Notes: a model not told the origin generated them from the letters alone. A stretch of DNA of 64,000 nt from Palsa-744 sp963734815 (GCA_963734815.1 CAVTIH010000001.1:992001-1056000), one strand, 5' to 3'; shown: positions 26,169-34,626, counted from the first letter of the stretch. Program-made: numbers and translations.

Positions 26169-26426
26169 ATGCCAGCCCATCATACGCCACAGAGCGACAC
26201 ATACCTGGAGCAGCGCGCCATCGTCCACCAGCTACTCCGGGACGACCACACCGAGCGCTGGACAGCCAAGCAACTACAGCGCGCCCTCTCGGACATCGCA
26301 CCCGAGACGATCGATGAAGCCGTCGCCGAACTGGAGGCCGCCGGCGTGGCCTGGCGCCTGGACGACTACGTCGGCGCCTCGCGCTGCGCCTGCCACCTCT
26401 TCTCACTCGACCTCATCGGCATCTGA
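26169..26426 (+). CDS. Small winged-helix protein
   Basis: The 85-residue protein reads as a single winged-helix domain (residues 12-70: AIVHQLLRDDHTERWTAKQLQRAL, then ETIDEAVAELEAAGVAWRLDDYV). AGGAGG at 26152-26157 fits ATG 26169 (11 bases) better than the in-frame ATG at 26160 (2 bases). It is first of three consecutive regulator genes (26169, 26436, 27068) in apparent operon. DNA-binding is inferred from shape only. Confidence 0.7.
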   Translation: MPAHHTPQSDTYLEQRAIVHQLLRDDHTERWTAKQLQRALSDIAPETIDEAVAELEAAGVAWRLDDYVGASRCACHLFSLDLIGI

Positions 26427-26435
26427 GAGGCCGCC

Positions 26436-27068
26436 ATGCGTCTCTCCGAAATGGGCCTTGAGCCCGCCACGCTGGCCTGCCTGCACCGCGGCGGCATCAA
26501 CACCACCTACTGGCTACTCGATAACACCTACCGGGAGCTGATCTGGCACTCCGAGATCACCCCCGAGGCGCTCTACGACATCCTCCGTGCGCTCCGCCGG
26601 CACGGCATGACGCTGAAACCGACCACCAAGGGGATCGAGCGGTCGGTGAACGAGCGTAACCTCGAGGTCTTCCGCCTGCGCGTCGTGGAGGGCCGCAGAC
26701 TCAAGGCCACCGGCGAGCAGGTCGGCATCGGTGTCGAGCGAGTCCGGCAGGTGCTCGCCACTTACTTCGGCCTTCGAGGATCGCCACCCGCCGTCAAAGC
26801 CAGACCCCACCGCATCGAGCACCGAAGCTCGCCACCCGATTGCGATCAGCTTGGCCGCGCCATCCAACGGCTTCGCTCCGCCAAGGGTCTCACGGTCGAT
26901 GACCTCGCCGCAGCCATCGACATCAGCGCCGAGCACCTGGCCCGAATCGAGGAGGGCCTGCGCGACCCCACCTGGACGACGCTCTCCAAGCTCGCCATCG
27001 CGCTCGACACCACGGCCGCGCTGCTGGCCTACGCCATCGAAGTCGAGCAACCCACGGGTAGCACCTGA
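26436..27068 (+). CDS. Multi-HTH regulator: alphaCTD-like, sigma4-like and XRE domains
   Basis: The 210-residue protein seems to contain three modules. Residues 1-60 (LEPATLACLHRGGINTTYWLL...) have the spacing of the RNA polymerase alpha C-terminal helix-hairpin domain. Residues 85-112 (RRLKATGEQVGIGVERVRQ) look like a sigma region 4 HTH. Residues 138-198 (QLGRAIQRLRSAKGLTVDDLAAAI, then EHLARIEEG) are a clear XRE HTH. Its stop overlaps the start of the receiver regulator in TGATG. A protein mimicking alphaCTD and sigma4 could act directly on RNA polymerase. The XRE assignment is firm; the other two rest on pattern similarity. Confidence 0.68.
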   Translation: MRLSEMGLEPATLACLHRGGINTTYWLLDNTYRELIWHSEITPEALYDILRALRRHGMTLKPTTKGIERSVNERNLEVFRLRVVEGRRLKATGEQVGIGVERVRQVLATYFGLRGSPPAVKARPHRIEHRSSPPDCDQLGRAIQRLRSAKGLTVDDLAAAIDISAEHLARIEEGLRDPTWTTLSKLAIALDTTAALLAYAIEVEQPTGST

Positions 27069-27766
27069 TGACTGGTCGCCAGCTGATCCTCGTCGTTGAG
27101 GCCGACGACACCCTCAGCCGCCCGATCGTTGACCAGCTCGCCGCCGACGAGCACCCGGCAAAGATCGCCCGCAGCGTCAACCACGCCACCGCCCTGGCCG
27201 TCATCGAGCCCCCGGCGCTCGTGCTGCTCGGAGAGCTCGACACCCCACACGATGCCCTGGGACTGCTGAGGAAGATCCGCAACGGCGACCCGGATGCCTC
27301 CCCCTGGCAGCAAGACATCCCCGTCATCGTGCTCAGCTCGAACACCCAGGAGCCCGACCTCCTGCGGGCCTTCGATGCCGGTGCCGACGACTTCCTCGCC
27401 CGCCCAGCCCGATACCTGGAGCTACGAGCACGCCTGCGAGCCGTCCTGCGCCGGGCCGAAAACCCCAAGCACACACAGGTGCTCAGAGTCGGCCCGCTGG
27501 CGATCAACACCGACGCCTACACGGCGAGCCTCCACGGCAAACGCCTCAACCTGCGCCACATGGAGTACCAGCTACTCGTCCACCTCGCCAGCGATCCCCG
27601 GCGGGTCTTCTGCAAGCAGGAGCTATTGCGGGCCGTCTGGGGATACCCGGTGGTCTGCTCGACCCGAACGCTCGACAGCCACGCCAGCCGCCTACGCCGC
27701 AAGCTCGCTGCCGGCGGCGAACAGTGGATTATCAACCGGCACGGCGTGGGCTATAGGCTGATCTGA
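27068..27766 (+). CDS. OmpR-type regulator with degenerate receiver
   Basis: The 232-residue protein has the full OmpR/PhoB layout: receiver (1-125) and winged-helix output domain with LNLRHMEYQLLVHLA, LLRAVWGY and the wing INRHGVGYRLI. Key receiver residues are changed. The phosphoacceptor position in LVLLGELDTP is Gly55, and the conserved Lys in the KP motif is Arg112 (ARPA). Part of the acidic pocket (EADD, residues 11-14) remains. It should therefore work without classical phosphorylation. There is no histidine kinase nearby. It is translationally coupled to the multi-HTH gene. Confidence 0.85.
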   Translation: MTGRQLILVVEADDTLSRPIVDQLAADEHPAKIARSVNHATALAVIEPPALVLLGELDTPHDALGLLRKIRNGDPDASPWQQDIPVIVLSSNTQEPDLLRAFDAGADDFLARPARYLELRARLRAVLRRAENPKHTQVLRVGPLAINTDAYTASLHGKRLNLRHMEYQLLVHLASDPRRVFCKQELLRAVWGYPVVCSTRTLDSHASRLRRKLAAGGEQWIINRHGVGYRLI

Positions 27767-27787
27767 GCTGGAAGCCCACAAGCGCCC

Positions 27788-27827
27788 AATGGCACTTGTG
27801 CGACGCGAGATCTCGCTGGCTCGCGTC
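27788..27827. promoter_or_regulatory. Operator-like palindromes with a shared 21-bp motif
   Basis: The sequence at 27788-27808 matches 30535-30555 at 19 of 21 positions. It runs into a perfect 12-bp palindrome GCGAGATCTCGC (27805-27816) and arms GACGCGAG/CTCGCGTC (27802-27809, 27820-27827). It lies upstream of the AlbA_2 gene, while its partner precedes the nuclease gene. Confidence 0.5.
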
Positions 27828-27913
27828 ACTCGAATACTTCCTGCCGTCGGCACGCCCGAAACCGAGGTACTACATGCCGCCAAGTGCGCAGTCGCGATAC
27901 GATACGCATCACT

Positions 27914-29308
27914 GTGGCCCGTCCAAGCCGACGCACCTTCTATCAGTGGCACCCAGCGATACACATGAAGTGGGCAGATGAGCAGCTCTACTTCTGGCGG
28001 TTGGCCTTTTCACCAACCTACGACCGTGAGCGGATCATGACCGGAATCCACGAGGCTTTGGAGCTGCAAGGAGCAACTGCGTTCACGGCCTACGAGCTGT
28101 TCGGCGGAGGCTTTGATGTTTTTCTCCGAGCGTGGTTGCCGACGAGTCAAGGGGCTTTCGAGAGTAGTCTGCGCCAAACATTGGGCCAGCACACCATCGT
28201 GGCCCAGCCGTTTTGGGTGAATCGGGTCATAGCACATTGGCCCTGGGAGCTGGCCGCAGGGACGCTTGGCGTTCGACCGGTACCCGCCAGCGTGCTACGG
28301 CACCGTTTGCCCGATCACGAGATCGCAAGGATCAACGATCGGCGACTCACGCGGGCGCAGCGTGCCGAATATGAATCGCACAATTTGATTGCACCGGTCA
28401 AACGAGGCGCAGGCATAAAGTTCTTCACCGCCGTAACAACGAACAACACGCCACTTACCGCATACGCGACCGACAAGCTCGAGGAGAAGATTAAGATGGT
28501 CCTCGGGACAGCGAGCCGCATAGACGAGAAGTCGCTGTACGCCGGCGTCGGGTTTGGGCAATATCTACTCATGGGCCGCACGAGACACTTCTACGCTATC
28601 GACGAGGAAATTACCACGCCACTCAACCATGCCGTCGAGCCGTCCGTGTACGGCTCAAAGACGATCACGTTCACCGTTGCGCGGCAGGACTTCCTCGGCT
28701 TCTCCTATGACCTAAAACTCGATGGGCGTGCCGCGGCGCCTCGCAGTGCATCGGATGCGCTACAGGGCGAGGAGTCTCAGAATCTTGAGGTCAAGGGGTC
28801 CGTATTTGTAGGTCTCGACAGATGGCTGAAGGACGGGGTTCTCGAGCGAGACGAGCGGGTGGTTGATGAGGGCTTCCTCAAGGCCGTAACCGGACTGCTC
28901 AACGCGGAGGGAGGCGCAATCGTAATTGGCGCACTTGAGCAACGTCGCTTCGATAGTCACGAAAGCCTCGCCGCGTGTCCACGGCTTGGCTCCTACATAA
29001 TCGCCGGAATCGACCACGATCTCGACGGACGGGTCTGGGATAAGTATGAGCGGCGTATCCGTTCGCTACTCGAAACACGAATACAGCCGAACCCGAATGT
29101 GTGGATCTCGATTGCGCCGGAGGAGATCGGAGGGCGCACAGTCGCCGTGTTAACGGTCGGGCACCTCGGCGCACGGTGGTTCTATCACTACCCTTCCGGG
29201 GAGAAGCGCCCTCGTTTTTGGGTTCGCCAGGGCGCACGCACCCTGGAGCTCACGGGACCGGAAAGCGACATCTACCGTGACGAGAAGGCACGCCAAGACT
29301 CCGACTAG
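27914..29308 (+). CDS. AlbA_2 (Schlafen-type) domain protein with unknown N-terminal domain
   Basis: The C-terminal 180 residues match the AlbA_2/Schlafen-like DNA- or RNA-binding domain: ESQNLEVKGSVF, then LNAEGGAIVIGALEQ and a late WFYHYPSGEKRPRFWVRQGARTLEL strand pattern. The N-terminal 280 residues have no family I recognise. GTG 27914 is preferred: a TACGAT -10 at 27898-27903 puts transcription start within a few bases of it, as for the other genes of this block; ATG 27965 is the alternative. AlbA_2 proteins occur in antiphage and transcription-control contexts. Neighbours are a small gene, HicBA and a nuclease. Confidence 0.74.
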   Translation: MARPSRRTFYQWHPAIHMKWADEQLYFWRLAFSPTYDRERIMTGIHEALELQGATAFTAYELFGGGFDVFLRAWLPTSQGAFESSLRQTLGQHTIVAQPFWVNRVIAHWPWELAAGTLGVRPVPASVLRHRLPDHEIARINDRRLTRAQRAEYESHNLIAPVKRGAGIKFFTAVTTNNTPLTAYATDKLEEKIKMVLGTASRIDEKSLYAGVGFGQYLLMGRTRHFYAIDEEITTPLNHAVEPSVYGSKTITFTVARQDFLGFSYDLKLDGRAAAPRSASDALQGEESQNLEVKGSVFVGLDRWLKDGVLERDERVVDEGFLKAVTGLLNAEGGAIVIGALEQRRFDSHESLAACPRLGSYIIAGIDHDLDGRVWDKYERRIRSLLETRIQPNPNVWISIAPEEIGGRTVAVLTVGHLGARWFYHYPSGEKRPRFWVRQGARTLELTGPESDIYRDEKARQDSD

Positions 29309-29714
29309 TAGCCCAGGTCGTGATCACGGATTTGACGACTGTACCGGTCGTGCCGTAATATTAAATCATGAAATATATGTTGAACCACTGATGGAACATG
29401 CTCGCGTGGACGACGAAGCACTCGCATACGACGTGGCGGTTGCGATTGATCCTTATATGTCACAAGCTGCCGCTCTAAGCTCAGACCTCGGGCGTTTGCG
29501 TCAAGACTTGCGAGCGACGACGGAGCACTCGGCAGAGGAGCTGGTGCTCTATGAACTGGACTCCGACGAAACGCGCCGGGCCGAGACAGGACTCATGCCT
29601 AATTGGCTCCTTGCGGCAATAGCCACGGAGCGACTAATCGCCCTCGACGAGGTCGCACGCGGAGAAGCCAGCAACACCCAGCGCAGGTACCGTTCAATGA
29701 CGCGGCCCGATTGA
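29277..29714 (+). CDS. Hypothetical protein, possibly frameshifted at its 3' end
   Basis: The 145-residue frame overlaps the AlbA_2 gene by 32 bases; ATG 29391 would give a tidy 107-residue helical acidic protein and may be the real start. The frame stops at MTRPD (29714). One extra base there would continue as IEARIVAACDTPVAQPTA... ending at 29817 in a protein-like stretch, so a one-base deletion is suspected. Function unknown. Confidence 0.5.
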   Translation: MTRRHAKTPTSSPGRDHGFDDCTGRAVILNHEIYVEPLMEHARVDDEALAYDVAVAIDPYMSQAAALSSDLGRLRQDLRATTEHSAEELVLYELDSDETRRAETGLMPNWLLAAIATERLIALDEVARGEASNTQRRYRSMTRPD

Positions 29715-29817
29715 GGCACGCATTGTCGCGGCGTGCGACACGCCTGTAGCGCAACCCACTGCGGCACTCAACATCCTTGCCCAAGAGCACGCAGAAGCCG
29801 TAGGGCAAGCCGGCTGA

Positions 29818-30039
29818 CGTCCACTCGATTTTGGTCGTATTTCAACGAGTCGCTGAATACCGGTTGTGCGACGTGGCCGTCCTGCCAACGGTGTGGTGGA
29901 CGACGACAAAGGCTCCAAGGCCGATTAGCCAAAGGCCATCGGTTGTAATCGTGGCAGCTAGCGGGACCATGCGTCGGATGAGCATACCGCTTCAGGCGGA
30001 AGTTGCAGTCTCGGCCACTCATCGAAGGCGCGACTCGGC
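29818..30039. other. Intergenic region before hicBA
   Basis: No gene, repeat or stable hairpin is evident here; the ORFs that cross it look like shadows. Confidence 0.4.
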
Positions 30040-30069
30040 TTGCCGACTGCCGAGCTGCCGATGTATAAT
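30040..30069 (+). promoter_or_regulatory. hicBA promoter, leaderless configuration
   Basis: TTGCCG (30040-30045), an 18-base spacer and a perfect TATAAT (30064-30069) place transcription start at or within a base or two of the hicB ATG (30076), so hicB is probably translated from a leaderless mRNA. Confidence 0.7.
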
Positions 30070-30075
30070 GAGACC

Positions 30076-30297
30076 ATGAATGGACAGCACGAGTTTGACG
30101 TAGTCTTCGAACCCCAGGATGAGGGCGGCTACACCGCCTATGTCCCCGACCTGCCTGGCTGCATCAGTGAGGGAGACACCCTGGAGGAAGCCACCGCCAT
30201 GATCCAAGAGGCGATGGCGCTCTATCTTGACGCCCGCCGGGAGCGTGGCTGGTCGCTACCAAAGATCGAGCACCGTAAACTGGTGCCGGCCGCGTGA
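30076..30297 (+). CDS. hicB: HicB antitoxin
   Basis: The 73-residue protein carries the HicB RNase-H-like partial fold with the family motif GGYTAYVPDLPGCISEGDTLEEA followed by a helical MIQEAMALYLDAR. HicB neutralises the HicA RNase and usually represses the operon. ATG 30076 was chosen from the promoter position; upstream in-frame starts would lie before the -10. It lacks the long C-terminal HTH of some HicBs, as in many short versions. The stop overlaps hicA by 4 bases. Antitoxin-first order is common for this subtype. Confidence 0.92.
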   Translation: MNGQHEFDVVFEPQDEGGYTAYVPDLPGCISEGDTLEEATAMIQEAMALYLDARRERGWSLPKIEHRKLVPAA

Positions 30298-30518
30298 GCG
30301 AGAAGCTCCCTCGGCTCACCGCCAAAGAACTCATCCGGGTCTTGGAACGCAAGGGCTGGGAGCATGACCGGAGTCGCGGCAGCCACCATATCTACGTTCA
30401 CGTCGCCACCCGCCGTACATTGAGCATCCCGGTAGCTCGCCGAGCCATGTCAATCGGGACACTGCGGCTGCTCAAGGATGCAGAGATCAGCCGCGAGGAA
30501 CTGCGCAAGTTGTTGTAG
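30294..30518 (+). CDS. hicA: HicA toxin, mRNA interferase
   Basis: The 74-residue protein has the dsRBD-like HicA fold with KELIRVLERKGW near the start and the catalytic His in GSHHIYVH (around residues 30-33). HicA cleaves mRNA independently of the ribosome when released from HicB. GTG 30294 overlaps the hicB stop, so translation is coupled. Length is typical and all core residues seem intact, so the pair is probably functional and may stabilise the element. Confidence 0.93.
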   Translation: MSEKLPRLTAKELIRVLERKGWEHDRSRGSHHIYVHVATRRTLSIPVARRAMSIGTLRLLKDAEISREELRKLL

Positions 30519-30534
30519 GCCGGTGCCGTCCGAA

Positions 30535-30578
30535 AATGCCGCTTGTGCGACGCGACTACTTCGCCTGCGCTCTATAAT
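30535..30578 (+). promoter_or_regulatory. Shared motif and -10 of the nuclease gene
   Basis: The 21-bp motif (30535-30555) is the partner of 27788-27808. A perfect TATAAT follows at 30573-30578, 11 bases before ATG 30590, so the leader would be only a few bases long. Confidence 0.5.
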
Positions 30579-30589
30579 ATTGTGCGACC

Positions 30590-31954
30590 ATGCGATTTGT
30601 TCTTATTCGTAGCAAAGATGGTGCGGAGACTATGATTCCGGAGAGCGCTCTTCCGGCGGAGAAGAATCTCCACGATGTCCTTACCCAGCATACGGGCTTG
30701 CTTCCGGCGGACGACCTCGAACTCTGCGATCCCGTGGTCGTTGGCCGGGAGGCGAATCTAGAATCCGGATACGCAGACTTGGTGCTCGTAGATCAGACCG
30801 GGCAGGTCTGCCTTGTCGAGGTCAAGAACGAGGGAAACCCAGACACCCGTAGGGTTGTCGCTCAACTCCTCGATTATGCGGCGGCGCTCTGGCAGCTTAG
30901 CGTCGAGGAGTTTGGTCGAGTTGTGCTCGGACCGTTCCTTGGCGTGTCCGGCGAGCCGGCCGATCTCGCGCTAGACGTTACAGAGTATGTCCGAAGCCAT
31001 GCCAGCTCTTCGCAAGATGCGCCTGTCGCAGACGATGACGCACTACTCAATGGTCTGGAGCAGTCGCTCAATACGGGGAGGTTTCGCCTTGTAGTTGCCG
31101 CGCCGTTGATCCCGCGAGGTGTAGAAAAGGTCATGGAATACCTCAATGCCCAGGGCCACATGGTCTACGGGCTTGAGGTAGGCTTCTTCAGCGGCGCAGC
31201 TGAATGTTTCGTTCCGCGTCTAGTAGTGAAACCACGAGTAAGCGAGATCCGCGCTACGGGCACTAAAGCTGAGCCTGTGACCGAGGCAGATTTCTTGGAC
31301 GCCCTCCCGGCCCATGCTCAAGCGTCCGTTGGCTTCTTCCTAAAGAACGCTACGGCCGCTGGCGCGTCGGTGACATGGAACTCCTATGGTCCGGCATTGC
31401 GACCTACGCGACTTCCGGCACGCGTGGTTGCCTTCGCCGAAAGGGGCCGGGTGGCCATCATCGTCACGCCGCCGAAAGAGTTTCCGAGCGAGCCTTTCGA
31501 GGCTGCACGCCAAGAAATCGACCTTCTTAGTTTCGGTGTCACAAGTGCGAACAAATGGGAGCACAGCGTCAGGTATGAGAACGCCACGGAAGAACAGCTC
31601 ACGGCCTATCTCGCGATAGCACTGAAGCTGTTTCATGCCTTGACCCCAAACATCATCTTTACGCAGTTGAACAAACAGATCACGGCGCAGTTTGAAAGAA
31701 ATGATAACAATATTTGGGCTAAGAGCATTACCGCGCTCGGCTCCTACACTGGTAAGTGGTTGCGAGGAACACTACGCGCGTCGGGTAGAGACCCACAGCT
31801 ATTGACCCTTGAACCTCTGAAAGGCGATCAGCCTGGCTGGCTTCCTCGGTTCGCGGATGCAAGTGTCCAAGCGTCGCTCTGGCCGCCTAACGTCTACGCA
31901 GGAAGCTACGAGTTGAGTATCGATGGAGTAGCTTCGTGTCCCGCTGTTAGCTGA
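30590..31954 (+). CDS. PD-(D/E)XK-like nuclease domain protein
   Basis: In the 454-residue protein, residues 55-100 show the core of a restriction-type nuclease: ESGYADLVLVDQTGQVCLVEVKNEG, that is Asp in GYAD and Glu-x-Lys in VEVKN, followed by the RVVAQLLDYAAAL helix. The remaining 350 residues, with mixed alpha/beta predicted content, are not recognised. The layout resembles large NucS/DUF91-type proteins in defence islands. Expression from a near-leaderless promoter with an element shared with the AlbA_2 gene suggests a common control. Substrate and role are inferred only. Confidence 0.68.
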   Translation: MRFVLIRSKDGAETMIPESALPAEKNLHDVLTQHTGLLPADDLELCDPVVVGREANLESGYADLVLVDQTGQVCLVEVKNEGNPDTRRVVAQLLDYAAALWQLSVEEFGRVVLGPFLGVSGEPADLALDVTEYVRSHASSSQDAPVADDDALLNGLEQSLNTGRFRLVVAAPLIPRGVEKVMEYLNAQGHMVYGLEVGFFSGAAECFVPRLVVKPRVSEIRATGTKAEPVTEADFLDALPAHAQASVGFFLKNATAAGASVTWNSYGPALRPTRLPARVVAFAERGRVAIIVTPPKEFPSEPFEAARQEIDLLSFGVTSANKWEHSVRYENATEEQLTAYLAIALKLFHALTPNIIFTQLNKQITAQFERNDNNIWAKSITALGSYTGKWLRGTLRASGRDPQLLTLEPLKGDQPGWLPRFADASVQASLWPPNVYAGSYELSIDGVASCPAVS

Positions 31955-32008
31955 ATATCGAACTGCGCCAGCTTGACGCCCGACAGGCCGGTGGTGCATA
32001 GTGAGCGT

Positions 32009-32551
32009 ATGGCAAAGCGACTGTCAATCGACATAGATAACGACGCCGTGCTCGCCAAGGTGATCGCGCTGGCCGCTCGTAACGGCGTTGAGGATCTACA
32101 CGCCGCTAGTGCGTTCTCTGATAGGCAAGCACCATCGCTGAATCGCCGTCTGCGGGGCCGCGTCTACGAACTCCTCATCGCCACACACCACCGCGACTCC
32201 AGCCGACGCCGCGACCCATTCACCGCGTACGTGGACGACCTCGCCCACGGATACACGGGAAGCCATATCACCGCAGCACTTCAGGGTGCCATCGCCCGAG
32301 CCGTTGATGAGTTCGCTGCCGCCGAGGCGATCGATCCAGACACCGCCCGGCAATTGCGAGAGGCAGCGATCAAAGGCGCGCTGGTCGCATACAAGACGGT
32401 GGGTCGAGTGAGCTGGGGCAGGCCAAAAGACGAGCACGACCAGCAGGCAGTCCAGTTCTGGCTGATGTCTATCCCGGAGGATTGGGAGGAGCCAGTGCTC
32501 AGCCCGGAGTTCCAGGAGATGCTCTACCACTGCTTTGTTAGTTCTTTGTAG
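32009..32551 (+). CDS. Hypothetical protein, 3' end replaced by IS
   Basis: The frame from ATG 32009 (MAKRLSIDIDNDAVL) is plausible: helical, acidic, no recognised family. The last codons (HCFVSSL and stop) come from the left end of the IS701-type element at 32528. Joining the sequence left of the IS to that on its right would give EMLYRHER and a stop, so only the last four residues were changed. A good Shine-Dalgarno beyond that stop suggests another gene once followed. Confidence 0.55.
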   Translation: MAKRLSIDIDNDAVLAKVIALAARNGVEDLHAASAFSDRQAPSLNRRLRGRVYELLIATHHRDSSRRRDPFTAYVDDLAHGYTGSHITAALQGAIARAVDEFAAAEAIDPDTARQLREAAIKGALVAYKTVGRVSWGRPKDEHDQQAVQFWLMSIPEDWEEPVLSPEFQEMLYHCFVSSL

Positions 32552-33988
32552 GATTCGTTGCTGGTTCGGCGAACTCTTCTTGCGTCTGGTTCTCGGCGTG
32601 GGGAGGCTCGTGGTGACGACGATGGAGATGGTGGTGGATGGGCCTGTGGTGGTGCGGGAGCGTTTGGAGGCGTTCGCCGAGGAGGTGTTTGAGGAGGCGG
32701 TGAACCGGCCTGTGCAGCTGGTCAACGGCCGGTTGTATCTGCGGGGGCTGGTTGAGGAGGGTCCGCGTAAGTCGCTTGAGCCGATGGTCGCGCGGCTGGG
32801 TGGTGAGGCTGACTATGAGAGCTTGCAGCAGTTCTTGGCGGTGAGTACGTGGGATCCAGGGTTGGTCGTCAAGGCCACGGCTGAGCGCGTGGCGCCACAG
32901 ATCGGTGTGCAGGCGTGGGTTCTCGACGACACTGGTTTTCCGAAGGACGGCAAGCATTCGCCTGGGGTCAAGCGTCAGTACTCGGGGACGCTCGGCAAGA
33001 TCGGTAACTGCCAGATCGGTGTCTCGGTGCACGCCGTGGGCAGCAAGGGCACGGTCCCGTTGGGGTGGGCGCTGTATCTGCCCGAGGAGTGGTGCGAGGA
33101 CGCCGAGCGCAGAGCGAGAGCGAGGATCCCCGAGGAGATCGAGTTCAAGAAGAAGCCACAGCTCGGGAAGGACCTGATCGAGCGCGCCGGCGGGTGGGAT
33201 ATCGGCAGGGCGCCGATCTTGGGGGATGAGGCGTATGGCGAGAACACCAGGCTGCGTCGGGATCTGGATGATGCTGGTTTCCAGTACGTGTTCTCGATCG
33301 ACAAGATCGCGAGCGTATTCGCGCCGGACACCGTGTTCTCGCTACCCGAGCGCGCCGGGGAGACCGGCAGGCGGCGCACGCGGCTGCGCCCCGACCGCAA
33401 GCCCGAGCCCGCCCGTAAGCTCATCGCCCGACTCGCCCCTGAGAACATGCAGACCGTCACCTTCAGGGACGGCCCCGACGGGACGCCGGTTACCTCACAG
33501 TTCGCGTTCCTACGTGTCCGCGCACTGGCGCGCTGGCAAAACGGGGCTGAGCAAGAGCCCTGCGAGGAGTGGCTGATCTGCGAGTGGCCCGAAGGCCACA
33601 AGGAGCCACTGGACTACTGGATCAGCAACATGCCACCCTCCACCTCGCCCGAACATCTGGCGCGCCTGGCACGGATGCGCTGGAAGATCGAGCTCGACTA
33701 CAAACAGCTCAAGGGCGAACTCGGCCTCGATCACTACGAGGGCCGCTCCTGGCTCGGCTGGTACCACCACACCGCGCTCGTGACCGCTGCACACGGCTTC
33801 CTCACCCTGGAGCGGCAGAACCCAAATCGCCCGCGGCCGGCCTGACCCTCCCTCAGGCAGTCCTCCTGTTCCAGCCCCTCTTCAAATGCTGGACCGGCCG
33901 CTGCGCCACCTGTCACCAAACGATCAACCACGCCGACATACCCCTCCACAGAGCACCACAACACGAGTAGCGACCTAACAAAGCAGTG
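32528..33988 (+). mobile_element. IS701-family insertion sequence
   Basis: The 14-base terminal inverted repeat CACTGCTTTGTTAG is perfect (32528-32541 and complement at 33975-33988), enclosing 1,461 bp with a single transposase gene. The flanking four bases (CTAC, CGTC) do not match, so no target duplication is visible. Confidence 0.85.
32613..33845 (+). CDS. IS701-family transposase
   Basis: The 410-residue DDE transposase has the IS701 block WVLDDTGFPKDGKHSPGVKRQYSG (first catalytic Asp), DEAYG (second Asp) and the KIELDYKQLKGELGLDHYEGRS segment with the catalytic Glu. GTG 32613 is preceded by GGAGG at 32602-32606. No internal stop or frameshift is seen, so it may be active. Confidence 0.92.
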   Translation: MTTMEMVVDGPVVVRERLEAFAEEVFEEAVNRPVQLVNGRLYLRGLVEEGPRKSLEPMVARLGGEADYESLQQFLAVSTWDPGLVVKATAERVAPQIGVQAWVLDDTGFPKDGKHSPGVKRQYSGTLGKIGNCQIGVSVHAVGSKGTVPLGWALYLPEEWCEDAERRARARIPEEIEFKKKPQLGKDLIERAGGWDIGRAPILGDEAYGENTRLRRDLDDAGFQYVFSIDKIASVFAPDTVFSLPERAGETGRRRTRLRPDRKPEPARKLIARLAPENMQTVTFRDGPDGTPVTSQFAFLRVRALARWQNGAEQEPCEEWLICEWPEGHKEPLDYWISNMPPSTSPEHLARLARMRWKIELDYKQLKGELGLDHYEGRSWLGWYHHTALVTAAHGFLTLERQNPNRPRPA

Positions 33989-34626
33989 CGTCACGAACGT
34001 TGAGGAGGAAGTCATGTAGAAGACATCTTTCATAGGCGGTGCTGTGCGAGAGATGGAGGCTTGTTGGCCCTCCAGTGTCGGCCTTGCGGGGGCGGGCGCT
34101 AAACCACCCTGGTGCTGCGTTGGCTGAAGACCGTCGTGGTGAGCGATCGGGGAGAAGGCGCGACCTGATCGCGTCAGGTGGGGACCAGGAAGACGTTCCA
34201 GAAGCGTCTGGTCGGGCCGGTGGTCTGGTCGGGCGTCGCTGTTGAGGCGTCGTGATTAGTTTTGATGGCATCAAAACCGGGGGTCCTTGCTTTTCCCTCG
34301 GGATGAGTCTGGCGGGTGCCCGTGTTCCTGGCCAGGTGGTGTCCGGCGTAGAGGCGGTGTGAGCCTGGTCTGCGGCTCTTGCACGGAACGTGAGAAGGCG
34401 AGCGTCGATACGGCGTCCCGGGACCGCAGGTCTCCAAGGGTCGCGAAAGGGAGCGTGCCGAGGCAGCAACCGAAGGCATTGAGTACCGACGCGGCGCTCG
34501 CTGGCGGACCGGTCCGTAGTAGCTGTGAAGTTCCTGCTCGCTGGGGTGGGGGTGGAGCGAAGGGGCCGGCTCACCTGGAATGTCCATTTCGGTCAACCGG
34601 GGTGTGAGCCCTGGGAGGAAGCGAGG

